A stretch of 64,000 bases of DNA. Origin: Deltaproteobacteria bacterium. Lineage in GTDB: Bacteria; Myxococcota_A; UBA796; SXON01. The stretch spans positions 186,001-250,000 of the forward strand of contig CANFCK010000003.1 of assembly GCA_947445035.1 (NCBI GenBank). Direction: 5' to 3'. The notes below the pieces were generated by a model, which did no database searches, had not been told where the DNA came from, and saw only the letters and a program-made list of their open reading frames with translations. The position numbers were made by a program, and so were the translations under genes. Shown here piece after piece: positions 50,538 to 58,799 of the stretch (position 1 is the stretch's first letter; each line of letters starts with the position of its first letter).

Positions 50538-52904
50538 TCACGGTCGCCGAGGATCGCCCCCCCAGGCGCCCTCGACGCCGAAGATCGGCAAGATGGGGAG
50601 TCCGAAGCCCATCCCCTCCACCGCGACGTCCACCAGGCCGGTGATGAACGGCTCCGGGACGCGGTGGCTGCTGACGTTCTGGAGGTCCAGGTAAGCATCC
50701 AGTCGCCACGTCCGGAACAAAAACCGCTTGGAGACCTTCACGTCGAACCCGTAGAAATCCTCGACCCGCCGACCCAACACTTCGGCCTCGACCACCTCGA
50801 GGGTCAGGGCGTCCACCACCCGCTGCGGATCGGTCTCGGCCAGGTACCCGCTGGCATAGCGGAACCGGCTGGCCAGGGCCCACGAACGCCCAAGATCGGC
50901 CTCGGCCACCACACCCGCGGTGACCGGCTGATCGAAACGAGACGGCCCCCACGGCGCATCGGCGTCCTCACGACGAAAACTCCGCCCCCACCCCAACCGA
51001 GCCGAGCCCGACAGCCTCCCCGCCCGTGCGCGCACGGAAAGCTCCGCCCCATAGGCCAGCCCCTCGCCCACGTCGATGCTCCGGTCCGCCTCGATCTCGG
51101 CCAGCACCGGCATCAGCCGCGCGTAGCCCTCCACCGAGAGGTCGAATGCCCCCGCACCCCAAAACGCCCCGGCGCTGCCGCCCCAGGACTGGTCCAGCTC
51201 CAGCGATGCCCCCTCGGGCACCCCGAGCACGAGCTCCCACGCCGGTGGCGCATGGTGTCCGGAAAGCTCCAACTCAAGCCCCGCACGCGCGCCCAGCGGC
51301 AAGACGCCCGCAACCCGTGGCGACAGCGCGGCTCGGGCAGGCTGGTCGCCCACCAAAAGACTCTCCAGCCGCACGCCCGCGACGACCTGCGTCTTGGACC
51401 CGATCCGAAGGTCCGCGTAGACGTCGGGCATCACTACCGGCGAGGTACGCTCGATGCCGTCGTACCGGACTACCGCAGCGAACGCCTCCACGTCCAGCCC
51501 CGCACGCCCGTCGATCGGCGCGGTGCCGTCGTCTTCCAACTCCACACGAAGGCCGCCGCCAGTGCGCTCCTGCCGGATCACTGAGGATCCGCCGTCGATG
51601 ACGAGGCTCTGGCGCTCCCACGCAAAGCTCGGCGCCACGAGCAGTATCCGCTTGCCGACCGGGGTGCGCAGGCGGCCATGGACCCGCTCGGTTCCGACCT
51701 CGTACACGGCCGTGGCATCCGGCAGTGGCAGGGTGATGACGTCGGCGAACCCGAAGCCGAAAAGGCCGTCGTCATCGACATCGATGCGGGCCTGCCAGTC
51801 AAAGAACTGGGGAATGGATGCCGCCGCATCGGTTGGGAGAAAGGGGCCGGCCACCCCATCAAGGTAGCTCCGACGTACTGCCGCGCTGATGCGCGCCGGA
51901 CCCACCGGCGCGCTGGCGTAAGCCCCGGCAAAGACCAGGTTGGCCCCCGCCCGGACCTCCGGCGCAGCGCTGGGCGGCCGGGTGATCACGTCCACCGTGC
52001 CGGACAGACTGCGCCCGTACCGCACGCCCCCACCGGACGGAAAGAAGTCGACGCCTCCGACGAACGCCGGATGGAAGACGCTGGTAAAACCGCCGAGGTG
52101 GTAGACCAGCGGCACGCGGACGCCATCGACGTGGACCGCGGTGTGGGTGGGGTCGCCCCCACGAACCAGCAACCAACCTGATTCCAGCGGCGAGCGCACC
52201 GTGCCGGGCAGGTTCACCACCGCCCGAAGCGGGTCCCCCAACGAGCCCGGCATCGCCCGCAGCTCGGCGGCATCCAGGCTGCGTCGCGACACCTCGGGGC
52301 GACCGCGCCGGTAGGAGCCCATGATGCCGCTGTCGACGCCCTCGACCGCCCCCCAGAGCTCCACGGTGGCGACACCATCGGCCACCACCGAAAGCGTCAC
52401 CTCGTCCGCACGAACACCCGGCGCGCGCACGGCGAGGGTGTAGGCCCCGGGCGGGACACCGCGGAGGCTGAACCGCCCCTCGGCGTCGGTATCGACGTCG
52501 CGACCGGCGACGCTGACCACCGCCCCCGCCAGCGGAAGCGCGCCGCCTCCGAAGAGCCGCACCCGCCCCTCGATCGAGACCGGCGGCGGCGTGAACACCA
52601 CGGTCAGCGGGATGTGCACGGCGACGGGCAGGCCGGCTTCCGTCGCCGGGGCCAAGCGCGCGGACCGGGCCGCCGCGACCGCCAGCGACGCGAACGGCGC
52701 CTCCCCACGGACGAGCAGGACCTCGACAACCTCGCCGCCGACCCCCACGAGCAGCTCGAGCTCGACCGTGTGCGGCCCCCCCTCCAGCGGCGCGGTCGGC
52801 GGCCAGTCCACCCAGATCGGCGCCAAAAAGGTAGGCGAAACGAGGCTGTTGTCGGCCGCGGGGTCGGCATGGGCGACCGACAGCGCCAGCGCCGCGAGCA
52901 ACAT
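50538..52904 (-). CDS. TonB-dependent receptor with N-terminal TonB-like and CarboxypepD-like domains
   Basis: 788 aa. After a signal peptide (MLLAALALSVAHA), ~30-108 resembles a TonB C-terminal domain (VELELLVGVGGEVVEVLLVRGEAPFASLAVAAAR..PLTVVF). Residues ~110-185 form a carboxypeptidase-regulatory-like beta sandwich (GRVRLFGGGALPLAGAVVSV..). The plug follows (DPLRAVVNLPGTVRSPLESGWLLVRGGDPTHTAVHVDGV), then a 22-strand-type barrel ending near the C-terminus. Carrying a TonB-like domain on the receptor is seen in Myxococcota-type proteins. Ligand unknown. ATG 52904; divergent from the FG-GAP lipoprotein. Confidence 0.87.
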   Translation of the reverse strand: MLLAALALSVAHADPAADNSLVSPTFLAPIWVDWPPTAPLEGGPHTVELELLVGVGGEVVEVLLVRGEAPFASLAVAAARSARLAPATEAGLPVAVHIPLTVVFTPPPVSIEGRVRLFGGGALPLAGAVVSVAGRDVDTDAEGRFSLRGVPPGAYTLAVRAPGVRADEVTLSVVADGVATVELWGAVEGVDSGIMGSYRRGRPEVSRRSLDAAELRAMPGSLGDPLRAVVNLPGTVRSPLESGWLLVRGGDPTHTAVHVDGVRVPLVYHLGGFTSVFHPAFVGGVDFFPSGGGVRYGRSLSGTVDVITRPPSAAPEVRAGANLVFAGAYASAPVGPARISAAVRRSYLDGVAGPFLPTDAAASIPQFFDWQARIDVDDDGLFGFGFADVITLPLPDATAVYEVGTERVHGRLRTPVGKRILLVAPSFAWERQSLVIDGGSSVIRQERTGGGLRVELEDDGTAPIDGRAGLDVEAFAAVVRYDGIERTSPVVMPDVYADLRIGSKTQVVAGVRLESLLVGDQPARAALSPRVAGVLPLGARAGLELELSGHHAPPAWELVLGVPEGASLELDQSWGGSAGAFWGAGAFDLSVEGYARLMPVLAEIEADRSIDVGEGLAYGAELSVRARAGRLSGSARLGWGRSFRREDADAPWGPSRFDQPVTAGVVAEADLGRSWALASRFRYASGYLAETDPQRVVDALTLEVVEAEVLGRRVEDFYGFDVKVSKRFLFRTWRLDAYLDLQNVSSHRVPEPFITGLVDVAVEGMGFGLPILPIFGVEGAWGGDPRRP

Positions 52905-52956
52905 CGGGCCAACCGTAGCACGGGCCCGGCTCCGCCCCTCGCGTTAGCGCCAAGGG

Positions 52957-54219
52957 ATGAAAACCCCGTCCGCGGTCACGATCATCGCCACCCTCGGCGC
53001 CCTCGCGCTGGCCGCGTCCGTCACCGCTTGCGATAGCGCCAAACCCCCTCCACCGGTGGTTGTGGCGGAGGCACCAAAGCCCGTGTTGCCGCCCGCCACG
53101 CTCCTCCTCGCCGAAGCGCAGTTCATCCGGGTCGACGGCAAGCCGAAGCCCGGCCCGGCGCTCTTGACGCTGTGGAGCCGAGCTGACGGCGTCTGGTCCA
53201 GCTCCATCCTGGAAGATCCCGACAGCAACGTCTTCCACAAGGCGCTGCCGGACGGCAAAGGTGGCTTCTACACCATCGGGGCCGAACAGGCATTTTTGAA
53301 GCATTGGACCAAGGTTGATGGCAAGTGGGTAGGCGTGGGCCTGTGGAATCCCAAGTGGGAGGGCAAGTTCAACCGCATCCGCGATCTGGAGATCGGCGAC
53401 GTCACCGGGGATGGCAACGACGACCTGGTCATGGCCACCCACGACGCCGGCGTCATCGGCGTCGGTAGCTGGAACGCCGAGGGCAAGCTCGACGTCACCG
53501 AATTGCGCAAGCAGGACAACACCTTCGTCCACGAGATCGAGGTCTGCGACGTCGATGGCGACGGGAAGAAAGAGTTCTTCGCCACCCCGTCGGCGCGCAA
53601 CCAATCCAGCGGAAAATCGCAGCCAGGACAGGTGGTGATGTACCGCTTTGTCGATGGCAAATGGGAAGAGACGGTGCTCGACGACTTTGCCGGGAGCCAC
53701 GCCAAGGAGATCCTCTGCGCCGACGTCGACGGCGGCGGTCCTGCCGAGTTCTTCTCGGTGGTCGAGGCCCACACCGAGCTGGTGGACGGCAAGGCCCAGA
53801 TCAAAGACCCAGTCGAGATCCGCCAGTACCGGTGGAAGGGCGACAAGGTCGAACACACGGTCATCGCGACCATCCACGACAAACAGACCCGCTTCCTGGT
53901 GCCCGGCGACTTCGACCACGACGGCAAGATCGACCTCGTGGCGGCGGCGATGAAGACCGGCCTGTGGCATCTCACCCAGACGGCCGAAGGCACCTGGGCC
54001 AGCACCAACATCGACACCAACAGCTCTGGCTTCGAACACGCCACCTGGGCCGCCGATCTCGACGGCACCGGAGCCCCGCAACTCTACGTCGCGGCGGACG
54101 AGCAGCGCGAGCTGCGTCAGTACCGCTGGAACGCCGCAAGCAAGAGCTTCGATCGACTGGTCATCGGCCGTATTGTCGATGACTCGATCACGTGGAACGT
54201 GAGCTCGGGAGCGTTCTGA
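52957..54219 (+). CDS. FG-GAP/VCBS-repeat lipoprotein
   Basis: 420 aa. Signal ending at Cys25 (LAASVTAC) with Asp at +2. The mature protein is a seven-bladed-type propeller with calcium-loop repeats: GDVTGDGNDDLV, CDVDGDGKKEFF, ADVDGGGPAEFF, GDFDHDGKIDLV and ADLDGTGAPQLY. Such proteins bind ligands or other proteins at the surface; no enzyme motif is seen. ATG 52957 directly follows AAGGG. Converges with the operon at 54236. Confidence 0.85.
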   Translation: MKTPSAVTIIATLGALALAASVTACDSAKPPPPVVVAEAPKPVLPPATLLLAEAQFIRVDGKPKPGPALLTLWSRADGVWSSSILEDPDSNVFHKALPDGKGGFYTIGAEQAFLKHWTKVDGKWVGVGLWNPKWEGKFNRIRDLEIGDVTGDGNDDLVMATHDAGVIGVGSWNAEGKLDVTELRKQDNTFVHEIEVCDVDGDGKKEFFATPSARNQSSGKSQPGQVVMYRFVDGKWEETVLDDFAGSHAKEILCADVDGGGPAEFFSVVEAHTELVDGKAQIKDPVEIRQYRWKGDKVEHTVIATIHDKQTRFLVPGDFDHDGKIDLVAAAMKTGLWHLTQTAEGTWASTNIDTNSSGFEHATWAADLDGTGAPQLYVAADEQRELRQYRWNAASKSFDRLVIGRIVDDSITWNVSSGAF

Positions 54220-54235
54220 GCGACCGGCGCGCGGC

Positions 54236-54757
54236 CTACAACCCTGACTTGTTCGCGCTCCACGAGGCGCGTGCGTAGCAGTCGATGGTGGTGTCCGCGT
54301 CGTCATCCAGCCCCAAGAACGCGCCGCCGTCGATGCCGGAGCGGCCGCTGATGTCGCTGTAGACCAGTCCAGAGAAGTTGGCGTAGATGGTCCCCTCTTC
54401 ATGGTCGACCTCGCCGGTCATCGTGAAGCCGCCGCGCAGGTCGACGGCAACTTCCCATCGTTCCCCCTCCAACTCTTGGAACTCGCCGCGGTACGAGGGG
54501 TAGGCGCCGAGCACGGTGAACGGGCCGACCCACTGCTCGGAGTCCTTGTCAAAACCCACGGCGGTACAGTTGTCCTCCCATCCGGCGGCAGCAAAGGTGG
54601 TGGTCCAGTCGCCCGCGACGGCGGGGATGTTGCCGGTGTCGCCGCCACCCGCGCCGTCGGGATCGCTGCAATCATCGAGGTCGGCGGAGTCGGTGCCGGC
54701 CGCGCCATCGCAGCCGAGGACAAGCAACAGGACGGGAGCAAAAAAGACACGACTCAT
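54236..54757 (-). CDS. Small acidic lipoprotein
   Basis: 173 aa. Signal MSRVFFAPVLLLVLGC (Cys16, Asp at +2), an Asp/Gly-rich spacer with a Cys, then a compact beta-rich domain (GDWTTTFAAAGWEDNCTAVGF..EWEVAVDLRGGFTMTGEVDHEEGTIYANFSG). No family recognised. Its start overlaps the stop of the OmpA-like gene by 4 nt; it is the last gene of a three-gene operon with the exonuclease. Confidence 0.78.
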   Translation of the reverse strand: MSRVFFAPVLLLVLGCDGAAGTDSADLDDCSDPDGAGGGDTGNIPAVAGDWTTTFAAAGWEDNCTAVGFDKDSEQWVGPFTVLGAYPSYRGEFQELEGERWEVAVDLRGGFTMTGEVDHEEGTIYANFSGLVYSDISGRSGIDGGAFLGLDDDADTTIDCYARASWSANKSGL

Positions 54758-55350
54758 GGTGAAACTCCAGGTTCAATTACGAAGACGACCCGACGGTTGA
54801 GGATGCGCGCCTCAGGGGTGCCGTCGGCGGACCACGGCTCCTGATCGGCGCGCGCGGCGGCGGTCAACATCCACGCCGGCACCGAGAATCGTTCGACGAG
54901 CACCCGCACCGTGGCGGCGGCACGCCATGCGCTCAACTCCCACGCGCCGGGAAACTGCTTCTTGAACGGCGGGGGTACGGTGGGCGAGTCGAGGTGCACG
55001 CGGACAGTGACGCGCCATTCGGGATGCAACGACATCGCGGTCGCGAAAAGGTCGAGGGTCGGCTCAGCCTCCACGCGTAGTTCGCGGCCGTCCGGCGAGA
55101 AAAGCGTATCGAGCGGCACCGTGACCAACGTCCGTCTGCCGTCGCGAGCCACCGTCGCTGGATGCCCCTTCAGGAGCGACCGTAGCTCGACGAAAGCGGG
55201 ATCGGGGGCGGTGTCGGTGCTGCACGTGGCAAGCAGCGACTCCAGCCGCTCGACCTTCTGACGAAGCGCGATGACCTCGCGATCCAGTTGGCCGATCAAC
55301 GCCCGATCGTCGGCCGCGCCCGCGAGCGCGGCCAGCGTCCACCAGATCAT
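54754..55350 (-). CDS. OmpA/MotB C-terminal-like protein
   Basis: 198 aa. A signal peptide (MIWWTLAALAGAA), a short coiled coil (LIGQLDREVIALRQKVERLESLL) and an OmpA-like peptidoglycan-binding domain in which DTLFSPDGRELRVEAEPTLDLFATAMSLHPEWRVTVRVHLDS, SAWRAAATVRVLVERFSVP and RILNRRVVFVIEP follow the family order. The usual TDxxG..NxxLSxxRA positions are partly changed. Overlaps the exonuclease and lipoprotein genes by 4 nt at each end. Confidence 0.78.
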   Translation of the reverse strand: MIWWTLAALAGAADDRALIGQLDREVIALRQKVERLESLLATCSTDTAPDPAFVELRSLLKGHPATVARDGRRTLVTVPLDTLFSPDGRELRVEAEPTLDLFATAMSLHPEWRVTVRVHLDSPTVPPPFKKQFPGAWELSAWRAAATVRVLVERFSVPAWMLTAAARADQEPWSADGTPEARILNRRVVFVIEPGVSP

Positions 55351-56219
55351 TGGGACGCCCCGAGCGGGGGGTCGATGCCCCAGTCCAGGGGGCCGAATCC
55401 CTTCATCCCCTGCGGAAAGCGGCCTGACGCCCGCACCCGCAACCACCGCGCTGCCCACCGCCGCAGCGACTCGGGGTAGCGCCAGTCCCAGGCGCCCGCC
55501 GTCCGCGCTTTCGCCATCCCCATCCAAGCCAGGGTCTCGGGGTGCTGATCCACCTCCGCACCGATGCGGGGACCCTCTGCGAACACGAGGACGCCGGCCT
55601 CGTTGCGCACCAGGTGGCCGGTGGCCGGCGGATCGAGGATGACGTCGCCCCAGTCGCCCAGGCCCTCCAGCTCGGCCGGCGCATCAAAGCGCTCGGCCAT
55701 GACCAGGAACGCCCGCCCGCAAGCCTCGGCGTCGTTGCCGGCGCGGTGGGCTTCGAGCAGGGGAACCTCGACGCGTGAGCACAGCTCGCCCAGCCGGTGG
55801 GAGCGCGCCTCACGAAAAAACAGTCGCGACAGGTCCGAGGTGTCGACCTCCGCCGCAGCGCGCGGCCAGCCTAGCGACAGCCGGCGGAACTCGGCCGCCA
55901 GGAAGCGCTGGTCGAAGGGGAGATTGTGCGCCACCAAAACCGACCCGAGCAGCAGGTCGTGGATCGCGCGAGCCGCGGTCGAAAACTCAGGCTTGTCCGC
56001 CACATCTTCGTCGCGGATGTGGTTGACCTCGGTGACTTCGCGCGGAATCGGCGAGCCCGGGTTGAACATCCATTCGTGACGCACCACGTCGGCCACGCGC
56101 CCGTCCGGCCCGAGCCGCAACTCCACACCGCCAAACTCGATGACCCGATGACCGTCCTCGGGATGGAGTCCGGTGGTCTCGGTGTCGAACGCGACGATTC
56201 GAAGCTCGCGCCAGCGCAT
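55347..56219 (-). CDS. DnaQ-family DEDDh 3'-5' exonuclease
   Basis: 290 aa. Exonuclease motifs in order: I FDTETTG (Asp12, Glu14), II HNLPFDQRFL, and III HRAGNDAEACG (the DEDDh His and Asp). The C-terminal ~110 residues (ILDPPATGHLVRNEAGVLVFAEG..) form an extra domain with no assignment; ePHGxxLxF-type sequences (GHLVRNEAGVLVFAEGPRIGAEV) are seen in some exonuclease-linked modules. Probably acts on DNA or RNA 3' ends. First gene of a coupled operon with an OmpA-like protein and a lipoprotein, which is an odd mix. ATG 56219. Confidence 0.87.
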   Translation of the reverse strand: MRWRELRIVAFDTETTGLHPEDGHRVIEFGGVELRLGPDGRVADVVRHEWMFNPGSPIPREVTEVNHIRDEDVADKPEFSTAARAIHDLLLGSVLVAHNLPFDQRFLAAEFRRLSLGWPRAAAEVDTSDLSRLFFREARSHRLGELCSRVEVPLLEAHRAGNDAEACGRAFLVMAERFDAPAELEGLGDWGDVILDPPATGHLVRNEAGVLVFAEGPRIGAEVDQHPETLAWMGMAKARTAGAWDWRYPESLRRWAARWLRVRASGRFPQGMKGFGPLDWGIDPPLGASQ

Positions 56220-56226
56220 GCGCGCC

Positions 56227-57198
56227 CTACGGACGGCGGCGGCGGGAGCTCGCGAGCGCGGCGAGGCCGAGGAGCAGCACCCCGGCCGACCGGTCGGTCA
56301 CGGCGCAGGAGCAGACGCCGGGGGCCGTGAGCACGGGGCCGTTGCCGTCGCCGTTGCCGCCCGCTGTGTCACCGGTGCCGGAGTCCGTGCCGGTGTCCGT
56401 GTCCTCGACGTCGTCGCACGCGGTACCAATCCCGTCGCCGTCCGCATCGGCCTGATCAGCGTTGGAGGCCTTTTCGCAGTTGTCGAGATCGTCGACGACG
56501 CCGTCGTCATCGTCGTCGTGCCAGGAAAGGACGGGGTCGTGGAAGTAGGCCGAGCTGTTGTCGGCCTGACCGTTGTCTTCGTACATGCCTTGGTTGTAGC
56601 CGTAGAAGCCCACGCCATTGAGCACGAAGTCCGCGCCGACCGTGGCGCTGTACTCGATGCGACCGACGCTCACCGAGAGCTCGCCGTCGTTCATGGAGAT
56701 GACCACCTCATTGTCGGAGTCGGACTCGACGGAGCGATCGCTCTGGTCGAGCACCTCGACGTCATTCCCGCTGATCAACAAGAGCCCAGAGCCGGGGACG
56801 TCGAGGTCGGGCGAGGGGCAGTCGGTGCCCGAGCCGTTTGAGTCGTAGCCGCAGAAGAGCATCAGGTACCGTTGGTCGTCCTCCGCGCCGAACACCACTC
56901 CCCACCCGTCGTCGTCGTCGACGTAGACCGTCACGATGAACTCACCCTGTTTCACATCTTCGGCGGCGTTCGTGATCCAGTTGTCGTGCGCGCCCCCGTC
57001 GCCGAACGCCCCGTCATCGCCTGAATCATAGAGCGGCGACGCGTACACGACGCCATCGTATTCGAAGCTGTACCACTCGTCCTGGCTCCAGCCGTTCTCC
57101 CAACCGTTTCCGGCCAGGTAGTCGTTCTGAGGGAACTCAGGCGCCCAGGCCTCGACGGTGCCGGCAAACGAAAGCGAGGTGGCGAGGATGAGCAACAT
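56227..57198 (-). CDS. Secreted protein with TSP3 repeats and MYXO-CTERM sorting tail
   Basis: 323 aa. Signal peptide (MLLILATSLSFAG), a ~190-residue beta-rich domain with many Asp/Gly turns, TSP3-type repeats (DDDDDGVVDDLDNCEKA, DADGDGIGTACDD), an Asp/Thr/Gly linker and a C-terminal tail of Cys-x-Cys (VCSCAV), hydrophobic helix (GVLLLGLAALA) and RRRRP. This tripartite tail is the MYXO-CTERM signal, processed by myxosortases to attach proteins at the cell surface. GGAG 6 nt before ATG 57198. Follows the exonuclease operon by 7 nt on the same strand but is probably transcribed from its own promoter. Confidence 0.87.
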   Translation of the reverse strand: MLLILATSLSFAGTVEAWAPEFPQNDYLAGNGWENGWSQDEWYSFEYDGVVYASPLYDSGDDGAFGDGGAHDNWITNAAEDVKQGEFIVTVYVDDDDGWGVVFGAEDDQRYLMLFCGYDSNGSGTDCPSPDLDVPGSGLLLISGNDVEVLDQSDRSVESDSDNEVVISMNDGELSVSVGRIEYSATVGADFVLNGVGFYGYNQGMYEDNGQADNSSAYFHDPVLSWHDDDDDGVVDDLDNCEKASNADQADADGDGIGTACDDVEDTDTGTDSGTGDTAGGNGDGNGPVLTAPGVCSCAVTDRSAGVLLLGLAALASSRRRRP

Positions 57199-57346
57199 GG
57201 AGAACTCCGGGTGGCCTACTATGGCCGATCCCCCGCCAACAGATGCACCGCTTGGTCAAGAAACTGTCGATCGGCGCGCCAACAATCGGCGCTCGGCCCT
57301 TGCGGTAACACGCTGGCCGTGCTCTTAACCGACCCGACCGCTCACG

Positions 57347-58780
57347 ATGTCGCTCCCCCTCCGCCCCGCCCCGCCCACGCACGCCCGAGAGCAGGTCCTG
57401 GTGATTGATCCCGGCGATCCGACAGGAAGAACCCATAATCTTGCCTTGGGGGCCGAGGATCGCAACGTGCACGTCTGCACCTCGGCGCAGGAGGGCCTGG
57501 TGCTCCTGGGCGAAGTGCGTCCCGACGTCGTGGTGGCCGCGCTCGACACCGCCGACCTGCCCGGCCTCCGACTTCTGGAGTCCATCCGTCACCGGGCGCC
57601 GGGGGTGCCGGTGATCACCCTCGCAGGCCATCCGACAGTGGAGGGGGCGGTTCAGGCCTTACGGGCGGGCGCCGTCGACTATCTGGGCCGGCCCGTGTCG
57701 CCGGGGCTCTTGTCCGAGAAGGTCATTCGTGCCCTCGGCGCCGCCCGCACCAGCCGGCAGCTGATCCAAGCCCAGAAAGAAGCCAGCGACAAATGGGGTT
57801 TCTCGTCGTTCCTGTCGCGCAGCCCACGCATGGTCGAGGTGTTCAACGCCATCCGCGCCGTCGCCGGAACCGACGCGACCGTGCTGATCCGCGGCGAGAC
57901 GGGCACGGGGAAGGAGCTCGTCGCCAGGGCCCTGCACGATCGCTCGCGACGGCGGGCACGCAACCTCGTGTCGGTCAACTGCGGCGCGTTCACCGAGACA
58001 CTGCTGGAAAGCGAGCTGTTCGGTCACGAAAAAGGAAGTTTCACCGGTGCGATGGGACGTCGCGCCGGAGTTTTCGAGATGGCCGACGGGGGCTCACTTT
58101 TCCTCGACGAGCTGGGCGAAACCTCATTGAGCGTGCAGGTGAACCTGCTGCGCGTCCTGGAGGAGATGCGCTTCCGCCGCGTAGGCGGCACCGACCCGAT
58201 CGACGTGGACGTGCGAATCATCGCGGCGACGAACGTCGATTTGGAGACCGCGGTCGCGTCGGGCCGCTTCCGCGAAGACCTTTTCTACCGGCTCAACGTC
58301 TTCCCGGTGACGCTCCCCCCGTTGCGCGAGCGTCCCGAGGATATCCAGATTTTGACGCGCCACTTCCTCACCGATGCCGCGGAGGAATATGAGTTGGAGG
58401 CGCCCGCCCCTCAGCCCGAGGCGATGGAGCTGATCTTGCGCTACCGTTGGCCGGGAAACGTGCGCCAACTGCGCGCCCTGTGCGAACGCTGGGTGATTCA
58501 ATGCTCAGGTCGTGACCTTCGCGCGGAGGATATGCCCGCCGAGCTTCGGCGCGGAGGCAAGCCGGACGTCAACCCCTCGGGCGTATTCATCGACGACAGC
58601 GTTCCCCTCCCGCAACTGACGGAACGCGTCATCAATCAAGTAGAACGCGCGTATATGCACCGGCAACTGCTTAAGCACAAGGGACACCTGATCCAGACGG
58701 CGGCGGCGTGTGGGATCACCCGGCGCACGCTCTTCAACCGGATGAAAGCGCTGGGGCTGGCGGTTACGAACTACAAGTAG
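57347..58780 (+). CDS. Sigma-54-dependent NtrC-type regulator with degenerate receiver
   Basis: 477 aa. A receiver-like domain (~16-135) lacks the phospho-acceptor Asp: the aligned position in VVVAALDTADLPGL is Ala, and only one of the N-terminal acidic residues remains (VIDPGDP). The AAA+ domain (~155-385) is complete: Walker A GETGTGKE, ESELFGHEKGSFTGA (GSFTGA in place of GAFTGA, the sigma-54 contact), Walker B LFLDELGE and arginine finger region. A Fis-type helix-turn-helix ends the protein (LIQTAAACGITRRTLFNRMKALG). It is probably controlled by something other than phosphorylation. 19 nt upstream of the sulfatase-like gene. Confidence 0.92.
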   Translation: MSLPLRPAPPTHAREQVLVIDPGDPTGRTHNLALGAEDRNVHVCTSAQEGLVLLGEVRPDVVVAALDTADLPGLRLLESIRHRAPGVPVITLAGHPTVEGAVQALRAGAVDYLGRPVSPGLLSEKVIRALGAARTSRQLIQAQKEASDKWGFSSFLSRSPRMVEVFNAIRAVAGTDATVLIRGETGTGKELVARALHDRSRRRARNLVSVNCGAFTETLLESELFGHEKGSFTGAMGRRAGVFEMADGGSLFLDELGETSLSVQVNLLRVLEEMRFRRVGGTDPIDVDVRIIAATNVDLETAVASGRFREDLFYRLNVFPVTLPPLRERPEDIQILTRHFLTDAAEEYELEAPAPQPEAMELILRYRWPGNVRQLRALCERWVIQCSGRDLRAEDMPAELRRGGKPDVNPSGVFIDDSVPLPQLTERVINQVERAYMHRQLLKHKGHLIQTAAACGITRRTLFNRMKALGLAVTNYK

Positions 58781-58799
58781 CCCCGTGCCCGAGGTTTAG

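Noticed and set aside
57200..57346. A sigma-54 promoter upstream of the NtrC-type regulator
   Set aside because: A GGC/TTGC pair is present near 57287-57305 but the spacing is wrong for the -24/-12 consensus.
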